Source of the DNA: Hymenopus coronatus
Lineage: Eukaryota; Arthropoda; Insecta; Mantodea; Hymenopodidae
Assembly (NCBI GenBank): GCA_030762935.1
Contig: CM060882.1
Coordinates: forward strand, 19,783,001-19,847,000
Reading direction: 5' to 3'
Length of the DNA: 64,000 nt
Position numbers and translations under genes: made by a program. A model generated the notes under the pieces. The model had not been told where the DNA came from. It saw only the letters and a program-made list of their open reading frames with translations, and ran no database searches. This document shows positions 26,301 to 38,300 of this stretch, piece by piece; position 1 is the stretch's first letter, and each line of letters begins with the position of its first letter.

Positions 26301-29300
26301 ACTCAAACTATCCTTTACATGGAAATTTATTTGAAATGTTTGTTTTTCTCAAAAATGACTCTAACAATTTTGATAAAAATACCTTATATTAAAAATATTT
26401 ACATGACAAATAAAATGTACTTATATCTTGAATTATCTGGGAATAGCTTCTGAAGACTATTTCATTCTGGATGAATTTTGCTGAATTCTACGTAATTGGT
26501 AAATACACAAAGGCTTACTGCATAGAAGTGCTGATCTTGTTAAAACACACAATTTATGTTATTGCTGCCGCAAAACTTCTGGAATCGTGACCCTGACCGC
26601 CAACCCATTACCGAGTCTAGCTTATCGGAGTTTGTGTTATGATACTTTGCTTACTTAAAGTTATTGCGAGCAAACTTTGTACAGTCTGTATCGAAAGTGT
26701 TCCGCATATGTTTGTATTCAAAGTGGGTGGTAAATAGTGTTCATTTTATTTACTACGGCTCCTACGTTTTCAAAGTTAAGTTACCTAGTCAGAGCAGAGA
26801 AATAATTGCAAATGTCCTTGACTTCATGAAACAAGAGACAGAGATGAAGGAAGAAAATGCATGTTCCTCTAGTTCTGCACAAGCCTGTAGAAAATTAATG
26901 AAAGAATAGCCAAGGCAACTGATATTTCACTGAGTTCCGTTTCCAGGGTTCTCAAAGATAAGAAAGAAAGAAGAAAAAAAAATTAATATAACGCTTTTAA
27001 ATTAAAAGATGTGGAACAGTTGTGTCGCCAGCGAATTGCAGAAATTGGCAGGCCAGAATGGGAAAATGTATGTCGACATGTTGAGAACATTGAAAATCAT
27101 TAGAAAGAATTGTAGAAAATCAAATAGAAAGAATTCTAATCCAGGATAATGGTGCAGAAAGTAGCGATAGCGTTGATGATGACAATGACGTGAGTGAAAA
27201 CGAAGGACGTCAGGTGTGGAAGAATTGGAGGCAGACGATTGACTGTTTATATAGTAGGCCATTTGTATAGATGTTTTGTAGATATGAATATACATATGAA
27301 AACACATGTTTATCAGTGCAGTGCATAAGAGGTGACAGATATTTGACGTTGACTGGTGAACTGCTTATCTGAAAGTACAACTCGCTTCCTAGTTCTCACT
27401 AAGATTTTCACATGTCCAGATCTGTTGCGCCAGTTTTTGTTGTAGAGCTGACCCATGCCAGGAGTTTTTTCTTTTTTATTGTAGAACATCAAATGTTCTC
27501 AAAAAGTGCATTTCACGGTGAAATCTCAACATCGAATTTTTGGGTGGAATACAATTATTCCTCTAATTGCTAAAGATAATCATTACTCGTGCAATGCCAC
27601 AAAAAATCTTATATGCGAGACGTTTAAAGCTGGGAAGAGATGATCTTGTTTTACAACCCTTAGTTTTCTATCACTATATAATATTAACTAAACGTTTGTC
27701 CATAAGAACAAGCACAATAGCTTTATAATTACCCAAAATATATTTAGCACCAACTTCCATAGATTTAGAGAGATTAATGCAACCTTTGAGACAGTACATG
27801 TCTTGTCACGTGGCTAAGAGTTATTCAGAATGGAAAAATAAATTATAGCTAATAATATGAATTACACCAAGAAGAGAAATATAAATGTACATTGAAAATG
27901 GAAAGGGAAGAAAGATTTCAAACACGTATAAGTAGCCGAGTTGTCACGAACTGGTAGCACCGTGTACCGTTAGGGGTAGTGCATTGACCCGAAGGGGATG
28001 AAAGGACACTGCCTGAGGGAACATACCGGGAAAGAGAAAAAATTCTCTCCAATAGTCAGGTGACGGGGGCACCTGGCGGAGAACCTCGGCAGAACCAAGA
28101 TGTAAAATTTAGGGTACGGGGTGGAGCCGAACAGGCTACCTTTAGTCGTGAGGGAAATAGTTATTTTAATACTGACCAGAATCGGGAATAAATCACGGCA
28201 TCAAAATTAATAAGTAACAATAGTCGCGTGCACGTATAGTTTCACAGGAGAAAGTTAAGAGGAATCGTGTGTGCTCGACGGCGGAAAAGGTCGAACTTCG
28301 CACTTGTGTCTTACCACACCCCGAAAAGAGTTTCCATACTAGTAAAACTCCTGAGCTAGGGCACCCACCATTCCTAATACCCAAAACCTGCACCCGGGAT
28401 ACGAACCGTAAACACGTTACCGCCTCACCTTGCAGCATTTTCGGTTCGTTTTCAACATACCCTTTTCTCGTGAAGAAGAAACCATGATCAAGTGTGGCCA
28501 TTTAGACATCACTGCTAATTATTTGTGCTGCGTGCTGGGATAACCGTGAGAAAGATACTGCTTGTGGAAGCTAAAGATGTAGATAAGATCGAGATGCTGC
28601 TACCTCGTAAATAAGCAGCTAGGGATCTTCTATCGTGATCCAAGTTCACACTTTAGCTCATGGTCTTGCGAACATTAGCGCTGTGTAAAAGTCTTTAACA
28701 TCTTGGTTATGAATCATTCATGTATTGAGAAAAACATCTGACGTGCTGCTTCACAAGACTCTCATCATCTGTTCTGCAAACAAATTATTCCTCCAGAAGA
28801 TCTTCTTACTTTCTCTACACGTACTATGTACAGTGTATAGAGAAGGTATTGCTCTCCACCCAAAAATTCGATACCGAGATTTCACCGGAAATATACGTTT
28901 TAGGGTCCCCTGTATCCAAAAAAAGTATTTTCAGAAAAAGGTCCGTGAGTCAGCGTGTCCGTGAACACAATAACTCAAAAACGAAAAGTCTGTAAAATAC
29001 CAAAGTTGGTATTTAAGGTTGGTATATTCCAAGGATGCGACACGAAGATTTTCAAGAAAATCCCCCCACCCACAACTACCCTTTACATGGAACTTTTTTC
29101 GAAAATTTTGATATCCTCAAAAATGGCTCTAACGATTTTGATTAAAATCACTTATAGTTAAGATACTTACATGCCCAAAATATGTATATCTTGAGTTTTT
29201 TGGGAATAACCTCTGAAGACTTCTTTATTCTGGATGAAATTTACGGAATTTTGCATAACTGCTAAACCGTAAGAAATGGACAAAAACTTACCACACAAAA

Positions 29301-32300
29301 AATTTAGACCACATTAGAACACACAATTTATGTTGTATACATTTTTTTTCGTGGGGTTGATCGTTTTTTAGATATTCCTTGTTTTGGTTTCAGCTTTGAA
29401 AAACTTAAATTTTCTCATACAGGACTTTATCAACTCTTGTCCATACAAACAAAGGAACTTCAGTCACATAGCAACCAGTTTTTGACTATCACTTTAACCT
29501 ATGGTACTCCCTTATGTCGCTTCTACTTAGAAGGAAGCAAGTAATAAGACTATTTCTGCTAATTGTTTGTCGATTAGTATGAAATAAATAGAAGCATAAG
29601 CTTTTTAACGATAATTTGTAGCAGAGATGTAGAGAAAGTCATGTGAATGGAGCACATATTTTGTTTATAGAAGTAGTAACTTAATACCAGCATTAAGATG
29701 ACAACTTTGTTGATTTAGTTGTTTTTCACACAAGTTGTGTGTAGGTCAGGAGTTGGATAGACTGAGTAAGTCTGGAAAATTGAATGCCAGAGACGGGATT
29801 TGAACCACGGATCTCCCGGTATGACATCTCAAAATAATTTGAGACTAAGTTGTGGTTTAACGGGAACATGCGAGTCAGTTGAGAAACTTAATGCCGTGCC
29901 GGTATGTTGACATGGTAGCTCAGTGTTTGTAGTAGCCGACCGAGCCCGGGAGATCCGTGGTTCAATCCTGACAACGGAATTGACTCAACCTGTCCAAATC
30001 CTGTCGTACACACAGCGTGTTGAAAAAAAAAAAATTAAATTGATACTAATTGACCTAGTTGTTGGCTAAACGATGAAGTCCTAGACTCAAAGTACTTACA
30101 ACATTGTAAGTCGCCATTGGGGTTCTCATCTTAAAGTAATTTGAGATCACCTTGTGGTTTACAGTGAAACATGAGAGTTAGTTGAGGAATTTACTGCCGG
30201 TCGGCATGTTGCCATGGTAGCTCATTGGTAGAGCAACCGGCTTGAGACCGGCAGATCCGTGGTTCAAATCCCGACTATTTTTCAGTCTGACTCAACCATA
30301 ACTTTATCCTAATAACTTCTACTGAATAGGAAAAGTAAAGCAATCAAAACATAATTATGTTTACAGTATCCGTAATGTTGAGATCCAGACTTTACCTGGA
30401 GGTTGAGGAATAATCCTGACAAGATTGCCTCGTGGGTTGAACTTCAAGATCCTAGAGTTGCAGTAACCATCTGCGATGAATATCTCCCCAGTAGTGGCGA
30501 CCGCGACGGCTGTGGGTTGACACAACCTGCTGAGCCCATTTCCGGGGCGGAATCTCTCGCCGAACGTCATTTGAGGGCGCGTTGAACCTGGGACGAACTG
30601 TAAAGTGCACAATATTGCATTTATTTTCTTCATAGCAGTTATACAGTGTGGACCATTTAGCGTGAGCCTGTAGAATATCTCCAAAACTAAACGGTGTAGA
30701 AGAAACGCCTTGAATAAAAGTTGTTTCAAAGAATGGTGAAAAGTAAATGACATTTGTTCTATTGTAATTGGAGAAGGTTTGGATGGTAATTTGAGGGTCA
30801 AGGTACAAAAAATGAAATGGAATTCTACAACACGGGACCAACGACTTCCCTTCCGAAGGAAGCCATGCCTCCGCCGGGTTTGACCTAGGGTATAAGAAGT
30901 TAGCATGGTAACCATTACACCACGGAGTGCTACTGGGTCAAGGTACGTTTTTACTTTCTCTGCACGAACTATGTATATAGTGTATAGAGTAGATATTGTA
31001 TTCGACCCAAAAATTCAATACCAAGATTTCACCCAAAATACATGTTTTAGGACCATCTGAATCCAAAAAAGCATTTTCAGAAAAAGGTGCCTGTGTGTGC
31101 GTGTGTGTGTGTGTGTCTGTGGACAGCATAGTCAAAAACGAAAATACCGTTAAAAACCAAACTTGATATCTTCCAAGTATGCCACAAATTCCCCCTCAAC
31201 TAAATGTTGATTTTCTCAAAAATGGCTCTAACGATTTTGATTAAAATCTCTTATGTTTAAGATATTTACATGACAAATAAAATGTATATCTTGAATTTTC
31301 TGCAAATAGCCTCTGAAGACGTCTTTATTCTGGATGGTTTTTATAGAAAAAGTAGAGATAGACAAACACTTACTACACAAAAAGTGTAGATCTCTTTAAA
31401 ACACAAACTATATGTCATGCACATTTTTTCGTGGAGTTGACCATTTCCGAGATTTTCGTTGTTATTTTGAAAATTTATTACACTAAGATACGATGCTTAT
31501 GAAATATTGCTGTACATTACCCCTGCAGTGGTGATACTCTGTGCATCTGCCTTTTATTTTAGGAGAACTTTTACAAAAAATCTGACGTGTTCCATTCACA
31601 TGGCTTTCTCTATATGTCTGTAAATGATTATTGTTAATAAGCTTATCTTTTATTTATTTCATGCTAATCGAGAAAAATCAGCAGAAACAGTCTTATTTCT
31701 TGCTTTATTGTAAGTAGAAGCGAAATAAGGGAGTACCATAGGTTAAAGTGAAGTCAAAAGCTGGTTGCTATGTGACTGATGTTCCTTTGTTTGTATAGAC
31801 AGGAGTTGACAAATTCCTGTATGAGAAAAGTATAAGTTTTTAAAGCTGAAACCAAGAAAAAGAATATCTCAACAACGATCAACTCCACGAAAAAAAATGT
31901 ATATAACATAAATTGTGTGTTTTAACGTGCTCTGCATTTTTTGTGTGTTAAGTTTTTGTCCATCTCTTACGGTTTAGTAGTTATGCAAAATTCATTCAGA
32001 ATAAAGTAGTCTTCAGAGGCTATTCCTAGAAAATTCAAGATATACATTTTATTTGTCAGGTAAATATCTTTAATATATGATATTTTAATCAAAATCATTA
32101 GAGCCAATTTTTAGAAAATCAAAATTTTCGAAAAAAGTTCCAGGTAAAGGGTAGTTTAGGGTGGGGAAATTTTCTCAAAATCTTCATGTCGCATCCCTGG
32201 AAGATACTAATCTTAAATACCAAGTTTGGTATTTTACCGACTTTTCGTTTTTGAGTTATCGTGTTCACAGACACACGGACACACTGACAAACCGACACAA

Positions 32301-35300
32301 GGACACAGGAATACACACACGGACCTTTTTCTGAAAATATTTTTTTTTGGATACAGGGGACCCTAAAACATATATTTCCGGTGAAATCTCGGTATCGAAT
32401 TTTTTGGTGGAGTGCAATACCTTCTCTATACATTATGAACATAGTACGTGTAGAGAAAGTAAAAAGCGAAGGGAGTATAAGCAGCTCATACGGGAAAAGA
32501 GAACTACGTGGCAAGACAAAACGACTCAGAAAATCAGTAATGTTTTAACACGGGGGGATAACGCTAAGATGTGGCAAGTAGCATATAAGAGGCAACCGTC
32601 AGGCGCCCAACTGCCGGTCCACATGGCCCCGCTCGCTAAAGCGTCTCGCTTTGGTGCTTCGTGGGCAGGGGATCGCGGGTTCGAGTCCCGCCTTGGGCAT
32701 GGGTGTTATATGTTTGTAAAAGAAACAGTAAAACCAGTAAACCAGTAATCAGTAAAAACCTACGGGGGGAAATGTAAATAGGGATACAGTGCCGGAGTCC
32801 TGATCAGACTCCGTTACTGTTAAAAAAAAAAAAAAAAAAAATTCTCCCAGGAAATGGGCAATGCATTTTAAGGGGATATTTGAGGAAGGTGAAGGGACTT
32901 TTAAAATAAGGGAATTGCAAATTATGGGAAATCTTGAGATCCCAATACTGCACGAGGACATATCAGCGCGAGAAACAGCACAGGTGCTGAAAAGCCTGCG
33001 GAGCAATTGTCACCGTTTTAATTTAGAACAAAAGCTGTTTAGGACCTTGATTTTAGTTTGGTCTGCGTTTTAATGAGAATCAGTTAGTTGAGTATTTATG
33101 TGGCAATAATTATATTAAAAATATACGCTTAAAATAAAAATCACAGATGCAAAATATTCCTGTAGCTTTTCAGTTTACAACAAATTCTGGACCAAATTTT
33201 ATATGCACATATATTAACCATATTTCTACCGAGTATTATACTTGAAATATGAGAACTATTTCACAAGTATAATTTTATATCAAATAATTAAAATTTTAAC
33301 TAAAAATTAATAAAGCTGAAACTACTTGGAATATAGGAAAGAAATTGAGAATATAATTAACAAATGCAATAAATATACACAATTTTAGCTTTTAAAATAT
33401 GGAATTCGGGATTTTCACTTGACTGTCCCCTTAACGGACTTTTCGTTTTTGAGCTATGCTGCACGGATTTTTTTTCAGGGGATGCCAAAACATGTATTTC
33501 CGGAGAAATCTCAGTATTGAATTTTTTGGGTACATGAGAAATTAATTAGCACAATTTTGATTGAGAAAAAGTTCTACAAATGTATAACAAAATAAAACGC
33601 ACTATACAGTGATAATATAACAAAGTGGCCTCGAAATTAAACGAATACAAACTGTGCTGTGAATTAATTTTCAGAAGCTGAATAATTATTAGCATGTAGT
33701 GAATAATGAAAGTATTTTTCGGGCCTGTAGGCCGTGGTCCATGTTTGTATAACTTTAATCGCAAGGAAGAAGCTATGTGCCTAAACAAGGACTTGATACC
33801 TGTGTTGGAAAGCAAACGAAATGGCACAAACAAAAGCAAGACCAGGCCAGACCAGAGCAGTTGGCAGGCTGAGGGCAGCCCGAGGTGTGTTAGACGTGTC
33901 CCTGTTCTCGGAGAGAACTTAACCACGTTCTGGCGGGATTGTGGGGTTTGCAGAATGGCGGCTGAGAGTTGGGGTTGTGGAGTGACAGGAGGAGGCAAGT
34001 ATTGCTCCTCGATGGTTGCTTATTATGGTGCAACGGCCCTTGTGCACCGCTGGTGTGATGTTTATACAAAAATGTTTATTTTGAATTCAACCAACTCTTG
34101 AAGGATTGTAAGGAGCTTAGCCGTAGCAGCTGTTGGAGGCGCTCCTTCGTTAGCGGGGATGCCCGCAAGCCATGCGGGGAAGCCGGTATCGCCTGAAGCG
34201 GCCAATCACAGCACAGAGAGTAACACGCTCCGCCCACCGGCCATGTGTAAAAACATGCTCTCTGCGGCAAAATTCATTCGAGCTCTGACCAGTCAACGGA
34301 TCACCTGCGAAGATGCCAAGCGCAGCTCTTGGCGAAACGTCGGGAACTTGAAGACCCAATGGATCACGGCCTACAAGCCAAGAAAATGCTTTCCTTATTC
34401 AAGACGCCGGCCGTGAACGCCTTAGTTTGTACATTAGCATGTAGGGTCTTAAAATGACGCTGAATATTAAATTGTCTCAACACTTGCAATTTTAAGACAT
34501 ATTAAACAATAGGCACCACCGCTACATTATATGAAGTACGCAGCTTCACATTCATGGTTGATATGATTTATTGGCCTGGACGCCCTTCGCTTTAACAACT
34601 GTTCTTCCATTAAGACGGCGCTGATGTAGTGCTACTGAGGATAAACCAACCGCTCCCGCTGCGCAGCACGCACTGAGTCGGCACAATGCTGACTGTTTCA
34701 AGCAAATACACTTCAAAAGCTTGTGACTGCTTTATAATAAGATGTATTGTCCTCTCTGAATTATATTTCATAAGATTGTGATACTAATTATAACTAACGG
34801 GGACTGATTAAGGATGGAAATGACTATAATTATTGCAGAGAAATTACCTTGTGATTGGCATACCGTCTGACACGAGGCTGTCTCGGTACGCTGTTGCTAT
34901 ATTTGCTCGCTGTCAGCGGCACACGTTCCACTTCTTCCTCTAAAATGCCTTCTTCTTCCCATGCATTTTTACTTTTTCTACACTACTATGCACATAGAGT
35001 ATAGAAAAGGTATTGGTTGCATTCTACCAAAAAATGCGATACCGAACATTTCACCGGAAATAGACGTTTTAGGGTCTCCTGTAGCCAAAAAAAAAAAGTA
35101 TTTTCAGAAAAAGATACGTGTATGTGTCCGTGTGTCCTTGTGTCGGTGTGCCGTGTGTCTGTGAAAACCATATTTCAAAAACGAAAAGTCCGTAAAATAT
35201 ATAACTTGGTATTTAAGTTTAGAATCTTCTAGAGTTGCGACACGAAGATTTTGAGAAAAATCCCCCCACCCAAACTATCCTTTACATGGAAAAATACTTC

Positions 35301-38300
35301 GAACATTTTGATTTTCCCAAAAATGGCTCTAACGATTTTGATTAAAATACCCTATATTAAAGATATTTATATGCCAAATGAAATGTATATATTGAATTTT
35401 CTGGGAATAGCCTCTAAAGACCTATTTATTCTGAATGAATTTTGCAGAATTTTGCGTAACTAGTAAACCATAAATGAAGACCAAAAACTTACTATACAAA
35501 TATGTAGATCACGTTAAAACACACAATTTATGTCATGAGTTTTTTTTCGTTGAATTAACCATTTCTGAGATATTCTTTATTTGTTTCAGATGTAAAATAC
35601 TTAAACTTTTTTTTCACACAGAAAGCTGTAAACTCCCGGCCCTGCATAGAAGCGGATTTCATCCATATGTCAGTCGTATTTTAAAAGATTTGTCTATCGT
35701 TTTAGCCTAGTGTGTTCCCTTATTTTCCTTTTACTTACAAGGAAGCAAGTAATTAAGACAGTTTCTGCGAATGTTTGTCTTAACTATCATAAAGTAGAAG
35801 AATGTGCTTTTTAACAATAATTTGTTACAGTGATGTAGAGAAAGTTATCTGAATGGAACACATCAGATTTTTCTATCTCACTTCTCGTATGTTGACCTAT
35901 TTTCTCCCATTTCTCACTGGTTATCTTATCTAGTCCTTTCAACATTAGGTCTGTACTTCACTAAACATAAAAGTTTTATTGTTTCGGCTAACATAACCTC
36001 AACGCGTTTATCACTGCTGTAAACCATTTTCAATAGTGGTGGGAAAAGTTGTTCTTTTTGCGAAACAGGCTAATCTGTTTCTGTTGCAACCACAAAACAG
36101 TTTCGAAATAACAGTTTCTTGCAACAGAAATTCCGCAAACTGTTGCAGACGTGTTGTCTACCACCAAATACTATTGAAATATATACAGCCCAACGATAAA
36201 ATCACAATGCGCCAAATGCAACCACTCACTAGGTACACTGAAGAGGAAATTATCAAATTACGGAAGCGAGGCATTGTTGCGCGTTAACGACAGGGAATGA
36301 GTTTAATTAGTACATTCGATTTTCATGGATTATATGAGGCCATGCGCTACAAGGTACAAAGGCGCACCTTGCGGTAAGTAATGACAACATATTTACGCTA
36401 GAGGAACACAACAACCGCACATAGTAACTGTTGCAATAAGTGAAACAACTACTCAGACGTTTCTGTTATTGTTGCATAGGTTTGTTGCGGGGAACCGATA
36501 TAAGAAATAACAACACAAGGCACGCAATTTCCAGAAGTGTTTAATGAAACAGTTTTAGTGGTGAAACAGTTTCAAATAGTTGTGTTAGCGAAACTGTTTC
36601 AAAATAATTGTGTTATTTTTGTCCCATTACTAATTTTCAAATCACAGTGTCACGCTTGTAGTTCTAGGATGTGAACAAAAGCAATATCCGCGATATATAA
36701 AAGATAATAATAACTCCATGACACGACAGCTCACGGGGAACCTTGGCTTACCGCCCGGCTGCTGCGTCACCCATCTCGGTCCACTACAGACGTCATGGAT
36801 GGGGTGCAGTATTGGAGGGTGAGACGTGGTCAGCGCTTCGAGTCCCCCCGACCGGTTAATGCGGTCCTCATGACCTGGAGCCGCTACTTCTCCATCAAGT
36901 AGCTCCTCAATTGGCCCCCCAGGGACCTTACGAGGCTGAGTACAGGGCCAGGTCTCCCAGCGGGGGAAAAATCCCCACGCCAGTACTGGGGATCGAACCC
37001 AGGTCTCCTGCTTGGTAAGCAGCTGCGCTACCACCGCGCTTAGGAGACGACCATAAAAGGTAGTAACAGTTATAAATGTAAATCCTTACGGAATCACTGT
37101 GTATAACACAACCGAACTTTTCACAGAATGAAATCAATCAGATCAGTCTGCATGAGAACGCGCGCGTAAATTTCCACTGAACCCAAAGGTGTTGCAACAC
37201 CGACGACATGATGTCTCTGACAACTATGCATTCTTACTCTATGATTGGTCAACAACCTGACAGTCCCTGCCAGCAGACAACACACCCCACAAGTGTCAAT
37301 CACAAGGAAATTTCTCATCATCCGCACTAAGGTTATGATCTAAACTATGAGTTTTGTTGATGTTACCTTAAATACTTGATGCAGAGCTACATCAGTGAGC
37401 CAGATATTGTCATTATGATCTACAGCAATGCCATGAGGAAGATAAAAGATGTTGGAACCCCAGTCGTTGACAACTGCTCCAGTGTTGGGGTCCAAAGTGA
37501 GGACAGTAGGAACAGAAATTGGTCCCTCTGCTGTGTGTTGGTAGTTATAGCTTTCGTTGAAGGAGCTGAAATTAAAAGTTGCAATGCGTAAGTTTTCCTT
37601 AAAATGAATGAATAGTTTAAATGCTTAGAAAAATTTAAATTAGCAAGTCAGCTGAAATTTGCCCCTGGCCATCCTATTTAGTAGACATTACACTTTCAAT
37701 GTTAGTGTTTCTAACATTTCTGAAGTTGGTTTAATTGTTTTCTCACACAATCCGTGTGTAGGACAGGAGTTGGATAGGTAGAGTCAGACTGCAAAATTCA
37801 ATGCCATAGCCGGGATCTGAACAGTGGATCTCCCGATGACCATAACAGTTTGCATACAAAGAATCCTGGTATCTAAAGTACTTACAACATTGTAAGTCGC
37901 CATTGGGGTTGTCATCTCAAAATAATTTGAGATTACCTTGTGATTTACCGGGAAACATGCGAGTAAGTTGAGAAATTCAATGCTATGTCGGCATGTTGCC
38001 ATGGCAGCTCAGTGACAGAGCAACTGGCTAGAGTTCGGGAGATCCGTGGTTCAAATCCCGGCTATGGCAATGAATGTTTCTGAACTTATTTCACGTTTTT
38101 TTTGTAGCTTAAGGTCCTTTATCCTGGTTTGTCATATCGGACATGAATGAAATTGATGAAATTATGCTCAAATGATCTCGGGGTCCATAGCGCTTAAAGT
38201 TATTCGACATTCGTCTTCTCAGGATAAGGGAAAACACGAAAAAAAAAAACGGGTAACTCACCCTAAGCGAGATTCGAACTCGCGATCTGTTGAACATGAG

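Noticed and set aside
30208..30278. tRNA gene candidate (cloverleaf-like, UGA-type anticodon loop)
   Set aside because: It is the head of a repeated SINE (family D) with the same flanks in at least five other places; the acceptor stem does not close well.
33546..34101. Overlapping 150- and 131-codon frames on opposite strands
   Set aside because: No recognisable domain, no splice-compatible extension, and mutual overlap typical of chance frames.
36642..37034. 130-residue protein-coding gene
   Set aside because: The frame is shared by all family E SINE copies and follows the SINE boundaries.
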